From: Betaproteobacteria bacterium | GTDB taxonomy: Bacteria > Pseudomonadota > Gammaproteobacteria > Burkholderiales > SG8-41 | Assembly (NCBI GenBank): GCA_029863175.1 | Contig: JAOTVX010000009.1 | Coordinates: 1 to 64,000 of the forward strand | Direction of reading: 5' to 3' | Length of the DNA stretch: 64,000 nt | Shown here: positions 16,769-25,979 of the stretch, piece by piece | Layout: every line of letters starts with the position of its first letter | Position numbering within the stretch: the stretch's first letter is position 1 | Made by a program: the position numbers and the translations under genes | The notes under the pieces: model-generated | Seen by the model: only the letters and a program-made list of their open reading frames with translations | What the model was told of the DNA's origin: nothing | The model's database searches: none

Positions 16769-16929
16769 AGAACCGCCAAGGCGCCAGGGGGAAACGAATC
16801 CCGTCATAGAACTGCAGACAAAACCTTATCGAACCACGGCGGGACGGAGAGAACCAAAAAAAAGAACGAAACTCAGCTCGAAAGGGCAATATTGTTGTTC
16901 TTGGCGTGCTCGGTGTCTCGGCGGTTCAA
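16769..16929. repeat. Two-arm CGCCAAG repeat between lspA and ispH
   Basis: The left arm is ACCGCCAAGGCGCCA (about 16769-16783) and the right arm is TTCTTGGCGTGCTCGG and CTCGGCGGTTCAA (about 16899-16929). They face each other across about 115 bases. The element ends at the lspA stop codon. The same motif builds the element after argG and the RibF tail. Confidence 0.7.
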
Positions 16930-17403
16930 TCAAGGCTTCGAACGGGGGCGCAGGGCGTCGCACACCAGCAGCACCGCGCCGCAGGTGATCGCCGAGTCAG
17001 CCACGTTGAACGCCGGCCAGTGGTAGCCGAAGGCGTGAAAGTCGAGAAAATCGATCACGGCGCCCAACGCGATCCTGTCGATCAGATTACCCAGAGCGCC
17101 TGCCAGGATCAGTGCGAGCGCCAGCGCGAAAAGGCGCTGATGAGGATACTTGCGCAGCAGGTAGAAGATCCACACCGATGCGACGACGGCAATTGTCGCG
17201 AACAGCCCCCGCTGCCAGCCGCTACCGTCCGCGAGGAAGCTGAACGCGGCGCCGGGGTTGTAGACCAGCACCAAATTGAAGAAAGAGGTGACCTCGACCG
17301 CTTGGTTGGCCGCCAGGCGCTGGACGACGACGAACTTCGTTACCTGATCGATTACGACGATCAGCGCCGACAGGAGCAGCCAATAAACCGTCTTTGAACT
17401 CAT
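16930..17403 (-). CDS. lspA: Lipoprotein signal peptidase (signal peptidase II)
   Basis: LspA is an inner-membrane aspartic protease that removes signal peptides from diacylglyceryl-modified prolipoproteins. The 157-residue protein has four hydrophobic segments. The family motifs are VVIDQVTKFVV, the NPGAAFSFL signature, GNLIDRIALGAVIDFLDFH and FNVADSAITCGA. The last two supply the two catalytic aspartates. Length is normal. In betaproteobacteria the gene usually follows ileS, as here: ribF, ileS, lspA and ispH all run on the minus strand, with repeat elements in the gaps. Confidence 0.96.
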   Translation of the reverse strand: MSSKTVYWLLLSALIVVIDQVTKFVVVQRLAANQAVEVTSFFNLVLVYNPGAAFSFLADGSGWQRGLFATIAVVASVWIFYLLRKYPHQRLFALALALILAGALGNLIDRIALGAVIDFLDFHAFGYHWPAFNVADSAITCGAVLLVCDALRPRSKP

Positions 17404-17417
17404 GCCAAAAAACCCCT

Positions 17418-17482
17418 TTTAGCCGCCGATAAACGCAGATAAACACAAATCATCAGCGTATATTTGCGCGATCTGCGGTTAA
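17418..17482. repeat. CCGCAGATAAACGC-type repeat between ileS and lspA
   Basis: GCCGCCGATAAACGCAGATA units (17418-17447) are followed by a weak facing arm, TTTGCGCGATCTGCGGTTA (17463-17481). Related copies are at 20408-20494, 27608-27714 and, as a half copy, 50648-50668. Confidence 0.65.
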
Positions 17483-17509
17483 AAACGCCTCTTGGCGTAG
17501 CGGCAAGCT

Positions 17510-20398
17510 CTACGCGTGGACACGCGGCTCGCCCGGGCCGAACAGGTTCGAGACACAGCGATTGCAGAGCGCGGGGTGTTCGTGGCTGGCGCCGACGTCC
17601 GCCCGATAGTGCCAGCATCGCCCGCACTTCTGGTGCGCGCTCGGGCTCACCCGCACCCTCACATCGGGCAGCACGGTGGCAGCGGCCTCCGGGTGGCTAC
17701 CGTTCGCCACCCGCGCATGAGAGGTGATGAACACGAAGCGCAGGTCATCGCCAAATGAATCCAGGAACGCCCGGCTATCCCCATTGGCGTAGAACTCGAC
17801 CTCGCCTGCGAGCGACGAGCCGATCTTGCCGGCCACGCGCAGCTCCTCGAGGCGTTTCAACACATCAGAACGCAGCTCGCGCAGCTTGCCCCAACGCGCG
17901 CGCAGCGCCTCGGCGTCGCCCGGCAGCCGGAACTCGTACCAGGTTTGCTCGAAAACGCTCTGCTCCCCGCCGCTCAGGATCTCCCACACCTCCTGGGCCG
18001 TGAATGACAGGATCGGAGCAAGCAAGCGCGTCAGTGAATGCGTGATGTGGTAGAGCGCGTTCTGCGCGGAGCGCCGCGCGCGCGAGCCGGCCGGCGCGGT
18101 GTAGAGCCGGTCCTTGAGGATGTCCAGGTAGAAGCCCCCCAAGTCCTCCGAGCAGAACGTCTGCAGCTTCTGCGCGACCAGATGAAACTCGTAGTTGCCG
18201 TAGTGCCCCGGCGCCGCCGGGTCCTTGGCGCCGGACTCGGAGGGCACCATTTCGCAATGCAGGTCGCACGTCATGACCCACGCGTAGCGGTCGATCTCGA
18301 GCCACTCATCGACCGGTAGCATGTTTTGGGCCGGGTCGAAATCGGCGAGGTTCGCGAGCAGGAAGCGCAGGGTGTTGCGGATGCGGCGATAGGATTCCAC
18401 CACGCGCTTCAGAATCTCGCGCGAGATCGAGAGCTCGCTGGAGTAGTCGGTCGACGCCACCCACAGCCGCAAGATGTCGGCCCCGAGCTCGTCCATGACT
18501 TCCTGCGGGGCGATGACGTTACCCTTCGATTTGCTCATCTTGTGGCCCGAGCCATCCACCACGAAACCATGCGTCAGCAACGCGGCATAGGGCGGCCCGC
18601 CGTCCATCATGCACGAGACGAGCAGCGACGAGTGGAACCAGCCTCGGTGCTGATCGGACCCCTCGAGATAGAGGTCCGCAGGAAATGCGCTCGACGATTC
18701 ATGCGAGCCCCGCAGCACGGTGAAATGCGTCGAGCCCGAGTCAAACCACACGTCGAGCGTGTCTTTCACTTTCTCGTATTGCGCCGCCTCCGCGCCGAGC
18801 AGCTCTTCGGCCTCCAGCGACTGCCAGGCCTCGATACCGCCCGCCTCCACGCGCTTCGCCACCTGCTCGAGCAGGTCGAGCGCGCGCGGGTGCAGCTCGC
18901 TCGTCTCCTTGTGGATAAAGAACGGCATCGGCACGCCCCACTGGCGCTGGCGAGAAAGCGTCCAGTCCGGGCGGTTGGCGATCATGCCGTGCAGGCGCGC
19001 CTTGCCCCACGCCGGGAAGAATTTCGTCGCTTCCACGCCACGCAGCGCCGTTTTCCGCAACGGCTCAGCCGGCTGCACGCCCTTGTAGCCCGCGACCTCA
19101 TCCATACCCGCAAACCACTGCACCGTCGCGCGCAAGATGACCGGCGTCCGGTGGCGCCAGCAGTGCATATAACTGTGGATGTGATTGGCATCCCGCGCGA
19201 ACAGCACCCCGCGCTCGTCCAGCGTCTTGACGATCTTGGGGTTGGCACGCCAGATTACCTCGCCACCGAAGAGCGGCAGGCTGGCCGCGAACTTGCCGTC
19301 GCTCATCACCGGGGTGAGGATTTCCTCGTCCTTCATGCCGTAGGCGCGGCACGATTGGAAATCCTCGACGCCGTAGGCGGGCGCGGAGTGCACGATGCCC
19401 GTGCCGGTATCGAGCGTGACATAGTCGCCGAGGTAGACCGGAGCGACGCGATCATAGAATGGATGCTTGAAGCGAATACCCTCAAGATTCTTGCCCAGGC
19501 AGCTGTGATCGACACGGCCGTTCGGATCCCGCCGCTTAATTCCATACCGAGACAGGCACCCTTCTTTCAGATCGTTGGCGAGGATGAGCGAGCCACGATC
19601 GGTGTCGACAAAGCTATAGATGTAATCCGGGTGAACGTTTAGCGCCTGATTTGCCGGGAGCGTCCAAGGTGTCGTTGTCCAGATCACCGCGAAGACAGGT
19701 CCTTCCGGAAGATTGTCCAGCGAGAAGGCCATTCTCAGCTTTTCGCGATCTTCGTCGAAGATCGCAAAACCGACATCGACGGCGATGTCGGTTCGGTCCT
19801 CGTACTCCACTTCGGCCTCCGCGAGCGCCGAGCCGCAATCGAAGCACCAGTTTACGGGCTTGAGGCCCCGATAGACGTAGCCCTTCTTGACCAGGCTGCC
19901 GAGCGCGCGGATCTCGTCCGCCTCGTTCTTGAAAGCCATCGTGAGATAAGGATGGTCCCAATCGCCAAGCACGCCGAGCCGTCGAAAATCGGCCTTCTGG
20001 CGCTCGATCTGCTGCGCCGCGTACGCGCGACACAAACGCTGCGTCTCCGCCGCGGACAGATTCTTGCCGTGCTCTTTCTCGATCTGGATCTCGATCGGCA
20101 TGCCGTGGCAGTCCCAGCCCGGCACGTAGGGGGCGTCAAACCCGGATAGCGTCTTGCTCTTGACGATGATGTCCTTGAGGATCTTGTTGACGGCGTGGCC
20201 GATGTGGATGTCGCCGTTCGCGTACGGCGGGCCGTCGTGCAGGACGAAGCGCGGCGCGCCCCGGCGCGCCTGCCGGATGCGCTCGTAGAACCCGCGCTCA
20301 TCCCAGTGCTTCAGCATCAGCGGCTCGCGCTTGGCGAGATCGCCGCGCATCGGGAACTTTGTATCGGGCAGGTTGAGTGTTTTCTTGTAATCAGCCAT
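17510..20398 (-). CDS. ileS: Isoleucyl-tRNA synthetase
   Basis: The 962-residue class I synthetase charges tRNA-Ile. The HIGH motif is in [20 protein letters not shown] and the KMSKS motif in [33 protein letters not shown] and the editing (CP1) domain lie between them. The C-terminus has the zinc-binding cluster [12 protein letters not shown] with [11 protein letters not shown]. Length matches bacterial IleRS of the bacterial (not eukaryote-like) type. The start at 20398 ([13 protein letters not shown]) is the standard N-terminus. A repeat begins within about ten bases upstream of the start. It is transcribed with ribF upstream and lspA downstream. Confidence 0.97.
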   Translation of the reverse strand: MADYKKTLNLPDTKFPMRGDLAKREPLMLKHWDERGFYERIRQARRGAPRFVLHDGPPYANGDIHIGHAVNKILKDIIVKSKTLSGFDAPYVPGWDCHGMPIEIQIEKEHGKNLSAAETQRLCRAYAAQQIERQKADFRRLGVLGDWDHPYLTMAFKNEADEIRALGSLVKKGYVYRGLKPVNWCFDCGSALAEAEVEYEDRTDIAVDVGFAIFDEDREKLRMAFSLDNLPEGPVFAVIWTTTPWTLPANQALNVHPDYIYSFVDTDRGSLILANDLKEGCLSRYGIKRRDPNGRVDHSCLGKNLEGIRFKHPFYDRVAPVYLGDYVTLDTGTGIVHSAPAYGVEDFQSCRAYGMKDEEILTPVMSDGKFAASLPLFGGEVIWRANPKIVKTLDERGVLFARDANHIHSYMHCWRHRTPVILRATVQWFAGMDEVAGYKGVQPAEPLRKTALRGVEATKFFPAWGKARLHGMIANRPDWTLSRQRQWGVPMPFFIHKETSELHPRALDLLEQVAKRVEAGGIEAWQSLEAEELLGAEAAQYEKVKDTLDVWFDSGSTHFTVLRGSHESSSAFPADLYLEGSDQHRGWFHSSLLVSCMMDGGPPYAALLTHGFVVDGSGHKMSKSKGNVIAPQEVMDELGADILRLWVASTDYSSELSISREILKRVVESYRRIRNTLRFLLANLADFDPAQNMLPVDEWLEIDRYAWVMTCDLHCEMVPSESGAKDPAAPGHYGNYEFHLVAQKLQTFCSEDLGGFYLDILKDRLYTAPAGSRARRSAQNALYHITHSLTRLLAPILSFTAQEVWEILSGGEQSVFEQTWYEFRLPGDAEALRARWGKLRELRSDVLKRLEELRVAGKIGSSLAGEVEFYANGDSRAFLDSFGDDLRFVFITSHARVANGSHPEAAATVLPDVRVRVSPSAHQKCGRCWHYRADVGASHEHPALCNRCVSNLFGPGEPRVHA

Positions 20399-20407
20399 GC
20401 AAAACCA

Positions 20408-20494
20408 TTAACCGCAGATAAACGCGGATGAACGCGGACAAAGAATCCCAAAAGAACAAATGAACATCTTTCTTATCGGCGTCGATCGGCGGGT
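20408..20494. repeat. Two-arm GATAAACGCGGATGAACGC repeat between ribF and ileS
   Basis: The left arm, ACCGCAGATAAACGCGGATG and following units (20409-20440), faces ATCGGCGTCGATCGGCGG (20477-20494) across about 36 bases. It occupies the leader of ileS. Confidence 0.65.
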
Positions 20495-20574
20495 GCATTT
20501 CGCGTTTCTTGAGTTGGCTTGTAGTGAATAGTAAGCGGTGATAAGCGAACGGTCGCACCGTGTTCGCCAATGCG

Positions 20575-21531
20575 TTACCCCTTGGCTTTTTTCTTTGTCT
20601 TGGCGTCTTGGCGGTGGAAAAAGGCTCTTGCGTTCTCGACATCGCGCGCGATCTGCCTCGTCAGGGTCGCGAGATCGGCGTACTTCTCCTCGTCGCGGAG
20701 CTTGTGATGGAAATCGACCCGCAGATGGCGCCGGTAGAGGTTCTCATCGAAATCGAACAGGTGCACCTCGAGCACCGGCGCCCCCTGCACCTTGACCGTC
20801 GGCCGCACCCCGAGGCTGGCCACGCCCCTTAGAGGTTGGTCCCCTACGCCGGCCACGGTTACAGAAAATATCCCCGTCAGCGGCGGACGGTTGTGCCTCA
20901 TCTGCATGTTCGCCGTTGGAAAACCCAGTTTCTGCCCGAGGCCGTCGCCGCGCACGACACGTGCGCTGATCGAATAGGGACGCCCCAGCAGCGCGCGCGC
21001 GCGGGCGAGTTCTCCGGCCGCGAGCGCGCTGCGCACTGCCGTGCTGGACACACGTTCGCCTTCGAGCGTCACACTGGGCAGCGCAGCCACCTCGAACCCG
21101 AAACGGGGCGCTGCCTGCTTGAGCATGACGAGGTCGCCGGCGCGGCGGGCGCCGAAACGGAAATCATCGCCAACCAGCACCCAGCGTGCGCCGAGACCGC
21201 GCACAAGGATTCGAGCGATGAACTCGTCGGCCGTGATCTGCGCGAAGGCGTAGTTGAAACGGCAGATATGAACGCGGTCCACGCCGCAGCCCGCCAGCAG
21301 CTCCAGCTTCTCCCGCAGCGAGGTGAGCCGGGTTGGCGCCTTGTCGGGTGCGAAAAACTCGCGCGGGTGAGGCTCGAACGTCAGCACGCAGGCGGGCACA
21401 CCGAGCCGCCGCGCAGCGCGTGTGAGCTCGTCCAGCATGGCCTCATGGCCGAGGTGCACGCCATCGAAGTTGCCAATCGTGAACGCAGTGGGGCCCTTTG
21501 CAACGGCAGGCAGGCCGTGTGAGATCCGCAT
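20575..21531 (-). CDS. ribF: Bifunctional riboflavin kinase/FAD synthetase RibF
   Basis: RibF phosphorylates riboflavin to FMN and adenylylates FMN to FAD. The 318-residue protein has the N-terminal nucleotidyltransferase domain (AFTIGNFDGVHLGHEAMLDE, LTFEPHPREFF, VLVGDDFRFGARRAGD, VSSTAVRSAL). The C-terminal flavokinase domain includes GRPYSISARVVRGDGLGQKL, FPTANMQ and ASLGVRPTV. The last residues, HRQDAKTKKKAKG, are lysine-rich and are encoded by a CGCCAAGAC repeat. Typical homologues end shortly after ENARAFF, so this tail looks acquired. ribF precedes ileS and lspA, the usual arrangement. Confidence 0.95.
   Translation of the reverse strand: MRISHGLPAVAKGPTAFTIGNFDGVHLGHEAMLDELTRAARRLGVPACVLTFEPHPREFFAPDKAPTRLTSLREKLELLAGCGVDRVHICRFNYAFAQITADEFIARILVRGLGARWVLVGDDFRFGARRAGDLVMLKQAAPRFGFEVAALPSVTLEGERVSSTAVRSALAAGELARARALLGRPYSISARVVRGDGLGQKLGFPTANMQMRHNRPPLTGIFSVTVAGVGDQPLRGVASLGVRPTVKVQGAPVLEVHLFDFDENLYRRHLRVDFHHKLRDEEKYADLATLTRQIARDVENARAFFHRQDAKTKKKAKG
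20578..20624. repeat. CGCCAAGACGCCAAG repeat forming the ribF 3' end
   Basis: On the coding strand the units CCGCCAAGACGCCAAGAC and AAAGAAAAAAGCCAAGGG run up to the TAA stop. The same motif family forms elements at 16769-16929 and 35352-35521, there outside genes. Confidence 0.75.
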
Positions 21532-21613
21532 ACATCCAAGCCGTGGTGTAACTAAAAGCTTGAATTATAGCGTGTTTTACGATAGGCGGTCTAGCAGAGC
21601 GCGGGGCGCGCCC

Positions 21614-21821
21614 TAGGAGTGTGTCGGACTTTGCCGCGACACACTCCTTACGCAAAACTGCCCGCAGCCAAAAGGCAAGATCAGATGCGAAATACAAACA
21701 TTCGGACCCACGCGCGCCCCTCTTTGACTCCAAAACGGGCCTTTTCACCCCGTTGTGTCGGAAGTCTGCGGGCGGTTTTGCATTTAGCAGCCGGTCGGAG
21801 CCTCAAGTCCGACGGGCTGCT
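21614..21821. repeat. Composite element: three palindromic modules between ribF and cobA
   Basis: Module 1 is AGGAGTGTGTCG (21615-21626) with its perfect complement at 21637-21648. Module 2 is a long-range pair, GCAAAACTGCCCGCAG (21652-21667) with CTGCGGGCGGTTTTGC (21766-21781), 15 of 16 pairing. Module 3 is AGCAGCCGGTCGGA (21786-21799) with TCCGACGGGCTGCT (21808-21821), 13 of 14 pairing. It overlaps the cobA stop codon. Parts of modules 1 and 3 recur near 41885-41955 and 58850-59022. Confidence 0.75.
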
Positions 21822-22611
21822 AGGCAGTTGCGTGGTAGAGCGAGGTGTTGTCGACACCCTTGCTCAACGCGGTCCCGAACGCTCCTCCGAGCAGGATGAG
21901 CGTCGGGCCGGTGATTCCGTATTGAGCGATCCTTGGCAGCTCTCGCAACGTAAGCGCGATGCGCCGGGTTTGCGGCAAGGTCACGCTTTCCGCGACGAGA
22001 ACCGGCACCTCAGGCCGCACGCCGGCCACAAGCAGTGCCGCGGTGATCTGCGCGGCCTGACCTGCGCCCATGTAGATGACCGCAGTGTCGGCGGCCGCGA
22101 CGGTCCTCGCCCACTCGCTGGGCGCCTCCCCTTCCCCGACACGCGGAGTGACGAAAGCGACACTGCGCGCGACGCCGCGTTGCGTAAGGGAAATCCCCGC
22201 CTCGGCAGCTGCGGCGAGTGCCGAGGTGACTCCCGGCACGACTTCGCACGGAATCCCGGCGGACTCCAGGGTCGCGAGCTCCTCCTGCGCGCGCCCGAAG
22301 AGCATCGGGTCGCCGCCCTTCAACCGCACCACCACTGCGTGCTTGCGCGCGGCGTCCACGAGGCGCTTGTTGATGAACTGCTGCGCCGTGGCAAAACGGC
22401 CGCAGCGCTTGCCGACCGCGACCCGTTCGGCGCGAGCGGCCAGCGCCAGCACTTCGGGATGCACGAGCGCGTCGTGAAACACGACGTCGGCCCGCCGCAG
22501 GGTCTCAGCGGCACGCAGGGTCAGAAGATCGGGCGCGCCAGGCCCGGCTCCCACCAGGTAGACCTTGCCGGCAACGCTCCGCGTTGCCCGAGGATTTTGT
22601 CGAATTGTCAT
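21820..22611 (-). CDS. cobA: Uroporphyrinogen-III C-methyltransferase (SUMT)
   Basis: SUMT methylates uroporphyrinogen III at C2 and C7 to give precorrin-2, the precursor of siroheme. The 263-residue product has the SAM-binding loop VYLVGAGPGAPDLLTLRAAE, then DALVHPEVL, VRLKGGDPMLFGRAQEEL and VVPGVTSALAAAAEAG, all family signatures. It lacks the CysG oxidase/ferrochelatase domain, so it is the stand-alone type. The neighbouring CysI needs siroheme, which explains the location. The start codon at 22611 lies in the loop of a 15-bp perfect hairpin, so the first ten residues are encoded by a REP-like palindrome. The stop codon overlaps another palindrome. No other in-frame start precedes the SAM loop. 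Confidence 0.93.
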   Translation of the reverse strand: MTIRQNPRATRSVAGKVYLVGAGPGAPDLLTLRAAETLRRADVVFHDALVHPEVLALAARAERVAVGKRCGRFATAQQFINKRLVDAARKHAVVVRLKGGDPMLFGRAQEELATLESAGIPCEVVPGVTSALAAAAEAGISLTQRGVARSVAFVTPRVGEGEAPSEWARTVAAADTAVIYMGAGQAAQITAALLVAGVRPEVPVLVAESVTLPQTRRIALTLRELPRIAQYGITGPTLILLGGAFGTALSKGVDNTSLYHATA

Positions 22612-22624
22612 TCGACAAAATCCT
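22591..22624. repeat. Perfect 15-bp palindrome around the cobA start codon
   Basis: AGGATTTTGTCGAAT (22591-22605) and ATTCGACAAAATCCT (22610-22624) pair perfectly around a four-base loop. The ATG (22609-22611, minus strand) lies across the loop and one arm. In mRNA the stem would enclose the initiation site, so translation may depend on its melting. Confidence 0.85.
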
Positions 22625-22683
22625 TAACGAAAGAACATTTGATGGAGTTGAAACGCATAGCCTATTCTGCAACGGTTTTCGGT

Positions 22684-22717
22684 AAGGAATTTGTCGGGCT
22701 CTCGCCCGACAAATTCC
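22684..22717. repeat. REP-like palindrome exactly after the DUF934 stop codon
   Basis: GGAATTTGTCGGGC (22686-22699) and GCCCGACAAATTCC (22704-22717) form a perfect 14-bp stem with a TCTC loop. The stem begins at the base after the TGA of the reverse-strand DUF934 gene. There is no T run, so it may protect the mRNA 3' end more than terminate. Confidence 0.85.
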
Positions 22718-23227
22718 TCACGAGAGCTCGCGCCGGCGGAACAACGGCAGCGGCTGTTCGACGGAATTCTGGTAGGCCTCGCTGAAGTCGCCGAACGCGG
22801 ACAGCGCGGCACGTGGATCTTCTCCGGCGCGCAGGGCAAATGCATTGAAGCCGCAACGGGCGAGATAGAAGAGCTGATCGCGCTGCACGTCGCCGATCGC
22901 CCGCAGCTCGCCCCGGTAGCCGTACCGATCGCGCAGCAAACGGGCGATGGAATAGCCGCGGCCGTCGGTAAACTTCGGAAAGTTCACCGCGACCAAGCCG
23001 AAGAGCGGAAGGTCCTCGGCAATCAGCGCCGGGTCTTCATGGCTGTCGAGCCAAACGCCGATTCTCTCGGCACGACGCCGCAGCGTGTCACGCTCTGTCC
23101 GCCAGAGCGCGAGCGGCACGATTACATCGCCGGCCGGAGGCAGCAGCGGCAGGCCGCCGTCGTCCGCCGAATCAAGCAATAGCCAGGGATCGCTCGCGAC
23201 GCTGCGCTCTTTGATGATCAGTGCCAT
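22718..23227 (-). CDS. DUF934 protein associated with sulfite reductase
   Basis: The 169-residue protein begins MALIIKERSVASDPWLLLDS and contains GVWLDSHEDPALIAEDLPLF, LVAVNFPKFTDGRGYSIARL and LLRDRYGYRGELRAIGDVQR, then LFYLARCGFNAFAL. These identify DUF934, a family repeatedly found directly after cysI in proteobacteria and thought to assist assimilatory sulfite reduction. Its biochemical role is not established to my knowledge. Its start lies inside the 3' end of cysI (56-base overlap), so the two are translationally coupled. In many Burkholderiales cysH, cysD and cysN follow; here a palindrome and cobA follow instead. Confidence 0.88.
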   Translation of the reverse strand: MALIIKERSVASDPWLLLDSADDGGLPLLPPAGDVIVPLALWRTERDTLRRRAERIGVWLDSHEDPALIAEDLPLFGLVAVNFPKFTDGRGYSIARLLRDRYGYRGELRAIGDVQRDQLFYLARCGFNAFALRAGEDPRAALSAFGDFSEAYQNSVEQPLPLFRRRELS

Positions 23228-24899
23228 AGATACGCTCCTTGAAAGGCTCGATGCCGATGCGCCAAACGACGTCGATAAAGCGCTCGGCCTCAGAATCGCG
23301 CCGCTCGAGATAGACCTCGATCAGCCGCTCGATCACGTCGGGCACGTCGGCGCGCGCGAACGACGGTCCGATCACTTTGCCGAACGCGGCCGGCGCACCG
23401 GGCCGGGCAAGGCCTTGATTGCCGCCGATGCTGATCTGGTACCACTCGTCGCCGTTCTTGTCGACGCCGAGGATCCCGATGTGGCCGACGTGGTGATGGC
23501 CGCACGAGTTCATGCAACCCGAGATGTTGAGATCGAGCTCGCCGATATCGTGGAGATAGTCGAGCCGGTCGAAGCGGCGCTGGATCGCCTCCGCCACCGG
23601 AATAGACTTGGCGTTGGCGAGCGAGCAGAAGTCCCCGCCCGGGCAGCAGATGATGTTGGTGAGCAGGCCCACGTTGGGCGTCGCGAATCCGAGCGGTTTG
23701 GCTTCATGCCACAGCGCGTGCAGGTCGGACTGCCGGACATCGGCGAGGATGAGGTTCTGTTCGTGAGATACGCGCACCTCGCCGAAACTGTAGCGCTCGG
23801 CGAGGGTCGCCACCGCGTCCATCTGCCCGGCCGTCGCATCGCCCGGCGCCTCACCGGTCTTCTTGAGCGAGAGCGTGACTGCGGCGTAGCCCGGCATCTT
23901 GTGCGAATGGACATTGCGCTTGGCCCAGGCGGCGAACGCACGATCGAGACCGAGGCGGGTGCGGTAGCCCGCGTCGTCCCCGGGCAGGGCGTCGTACGAC
24001 GGTCGCGTAAAACGGGCTTCCACGCGTTCGATCTCGGCTGCGGTCAGCGTGGCTGGCCCATCCTTGAGATACGCCCACTCTTTCTCGACCTCGTCGCGAA
24101 AGCACTCGGGGGTGCGCGCCTTCACGAGGATCTTGATCCGGGCACGGTACAGGTTGTCGCGCCGGCCGTAGCGGTTATAGACGCGCAGGATGGCCTCGAG
24201 GTAGGTCAGCAGGTGCGGCCACGGCAGGAACTCGCGGATCACGTGGCCGATGATGGGTGTGCGTCCCATGCCTCCGCCGACGATCACCCGGAAGCCCACA
24301 GCGCCCGACGCGTCGCGCGTGGCGTGCAGGCCGATATCATGCAGAAACGTCGCGGCGCGATCCGCCTCGGAGCCGTTAAACGCAATCTTGAACTTGCGGG
24401 GAAGGTACGCGAACTCGGGGTGGAAGGTGGACCATTGGCGCAGCACCTCGCACCAGACGAGCGTGTCCACGATCTCGTCGCTGGCTACCCCAGCGAAATG
24501 GTCGGCGGTGATGTTGCGCACACAGTTGCCGCTGGTCTGGATCGCATGCATCTGCACGGTCGCAAGCTCGGCCAGGATGTCGGGCACGTCCTCGAGCTTC
24601 GGCCAGTTGAACTGGAGGTTCTGGCGCGTGCTGAAGTGCGCGTAGCCCCGGTCCCAGGTACGGGCGATGTGCGCTAGTTTGCGCAGCTGGCGCGAAGACA
24701 GCAGGCCGTACGGGATCGCCACGCGCAGCATTGGCGCGTAGCGCTGGAGGTAGAGCCCGTTTTGCAACCGCACCGGCTTGAAGTCGTCCTCCGAGAGCTC
24801 CCCGGCGAGAAAGCGCCGGGTCTGGTCGCGATATTGGACAACCCGCTCGGCCACGAGCTGCTGATCGATCTGGTCGTATTGGTACACGTCCGCATCCAC
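23172..24899 (-). CDS. cysI: Nitrite/sulfite reductase, CysI-type hemoprotein
   Basis: This 575-residue siroheme/[4Fe-4S] enzyme reduces sulfite to sulfide for cysteine synthesis. Both ferredoxin-like half domains and both siroheme-binding halves are seen. The first half has RGYAHFSTRQNLQFNWPKLE and TSGNCVRNITADHFAG. The cluster ligands are CCPGGDFC and, after a spacer, NISGCMNSCGHHHVGHIGIL. There is no flavin domain, so electrons must come from a separate protein. CysB, encoded divergently 96 bases away, is the likely activator. Strict distinction from assimilatory nitrite reductase by sequence alone is imperfect; the DUF934, CysB and SUMT neighbours favour sulfite. Confidence 0.9.
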   Translation of the reverse strand: MDADVYQYDQIDQQLVAERVVQYRDQTRRFLAGELSEDDFKPVRLQNGLYLQRYAPMLRVAIPYGLLSSRQLRKLAHIARTWDRGYAHFSTRQNLQFNWPKLEDVPDILAELATVQMHAIQTSGNCVRNITADHFAGVASDEIVDTLVWCEVLRQWSTFHPEFAYLPRKFKIAFNGSEADRAATFLHDIGLHATRDASGAVGFRVIVGGGMGRTPIIGHVIREFLPWPHLLTYLEAILRVYNRYGRRDNLYRARIKILVKARTPECFRDEVEKEWAYLKDGPATLTAAEIERVEARFTRPSYDALPGDDAGYRTRLGLDRAFAAWAKRNVHSHKMPGYAAVTLSLKKTGEAPGDATAGQMDAVATLAERYSFGEVRVSHEQNLILADVRQSDLHALWHEAKPLGFATPNVGLLTNIICCPGGDFCSLANAKSIPVAEAIQRRFDRLDYLHDIGELDLNISGCMNSCGHHHVGHIGILGVDKNGDEWYQISIGGNQGLARPGAPAAFGKVIGPSFARADVPDVIERLIEVYLERRDSEAERFIDVVWRIGIEPFKERIYGTDHQRAQRRERSLAIA

Positions 24900-24995
24900 C
24901 CATTTAGCGGGTCTTGAATCCTACGAGCGAGTCTTTATATTTCAAACGAATATCATGTTAGAATTTAATAACTAAATAGTATTTACGATAACCTC
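24900..24995. promoter_or_regulatory. Divergent cysI/cysB regulatory region
   Basis: The 96 bases between the divergent starts are the most AT-rich in the neighbourhood (ATATTTCAAACGAATATC, GAATTTAATAACTAAATAG). CysB of other bacteria binds AT-rich sites upstream of cys promoters, so both promoters and a CysB site are expected here. I could not place exact -35/-10 boxes. Confidence 0.5.
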
Positions 24996-25937
24996 ATGAA
25001 ATTGCAGCAATTACGCTATCTCAGGGAGATCGCGAAGCGTGGGCTCAACCTCTCGGAGGCCGCGGAAGCGCTTCATACGTCCCAGCCGGGCGTCAGCAAA
25101 CAGATCCGGCTGCTGGAGGAGGAGCTGGGCGTGGACATCCTGGTCCGCCGCGGTAAGCGGGTAAGCGACATGACAGAGCCCGGCCGGATGATCCTGACGA
25201 TCGTCGAGCGCATCCTCCACGACGCGGATGACCTGAAGCAGGTTGCGCGTGAGTTCAGCTCACAGGGCAGCGGCTCGATCGTGATAGCGACCACTCACAC
25301 TCAGGCGCGCTATGCGCTGCCACCGGTGGTGAGCAAGTTCATGCAGCGCTACCCCAAGGTGCGGCTTTCGCTGCGACAGGGGAGCCCGGAGCAGATCGCG
25401 GAATTCGTGCGGTCCGGCGACGCCGACATCGCCATCACCACCGAAGCCGCGCACCACTACGAAGGACTCACCCTGCTGCCGTGCCACCAGTGGAATCGCT
25501 GCGTGATCACGTCGCTCCGGCACCCGCTGCTGCATGAAAAACCGCTCACGCTGGAGGCGATTGCACGCCACCCGATCATCACCTACGACTTTGCGTTTAC
25601 CGGGGACTCGCCGGTGAAGCGCGCGTTCGACCAGAAACGGCTGGTGCCCAACGTCGTGCTCACGGCCATCGACGCGGATGTGATCAAGGCCTACGTCGAG
25701 AGGGGGCTCGGCGTCGGCATCCTCGCCAAGATGGCGTTCGACCCGGCCCGCGACATGGGGCTGCGGCTGATCGACGCCAGTCACCTCTTCGAGCCCAGCA
25801 TGGCACGCATCGGACTGCGTCCCAATGCCTATCTGCGCGGCTACGTCTACGAGTTCATCGAGATGTTCGCGCCCCACCTGAAGCGCGCGGTCGTCGACGC
25901 GACACTCAAGGGCGAGGGATCAAGCTACGAGCTGTAA
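24996..25937 (+). CDS. cysB: LysR-family regulator CysB
   Basis: CysB controls sulfur assimilation, responding to N-acetylserine and thiosulfate in enteric bacteria. The 313-residue product has the LysR helix-turn-helix (MKLQQLRYLREIAKRGLNLS, then SEAAEALHTSQPGVSKQIR). The effector domain carries the CysB signatures ATTHTQARYALPPVVSKF, RLSLRQGSPEQIAEFV, DADIAITTEA and PIITYDFAFTGDSPVKRAF. Length is slightly below the enteric protein. It diverges from cysI, the usual arrangement for this regulator and target. A short repeat element (25941-25979) separates its stop from the convergent ABC permease. Confidence 0.92.
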   Translation: MKLQQLRYLREIAKRGLNLSEAAEALHTSQPGVSKQIRLLEEELGVDILVRRGKRVSDMTEPGRMILTIVERILHDADDLKQVAREFSSQGSGSIVIATTHTQARYALPPVVSKFMQRYPKVRLSLRQGSPEQIAEFVRSGDADIAITTEAAHHYEGLTLLPCHQWNRCVITSLRHPLLHEKPLTLEAIARHPIITYDFAFTGDSPVKRAFDQKRLVPNVVLTAIDADVIKAYVERGLGVGILAKMAFDPARDMGLRLIDASHLFEPSMARIGLRPNAYLRGYVYEFIEMFAPHLKRAVVDATLKGEGSSYEL

Positions 25938-25940
25938 GCG

Positions 25941-25979
25941 GGTTCAAGGTTCAAAGGTTCAACTCGGAACCCGGAACTC
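25941..25979. repeat. Short GGTTC/GGAAC two-arm repeat after cysB
   Basis: GGTTCAAGGTTCAAAGGTTC faces CGGAACCCGGAACTCA with only about four bases between. It is a core-less member of the family at 10188-10321, 31092-31222 and 49823-49909, and it overlaps the first bases of the permease stop on the opposite strand. Confidence 0.75.

Noticed and set aside
23085..24677. Forward open frame of 530 codons opposite cysI
   Set aside because: Antisense to an unambiguous siroheme enzyme and without motifs.
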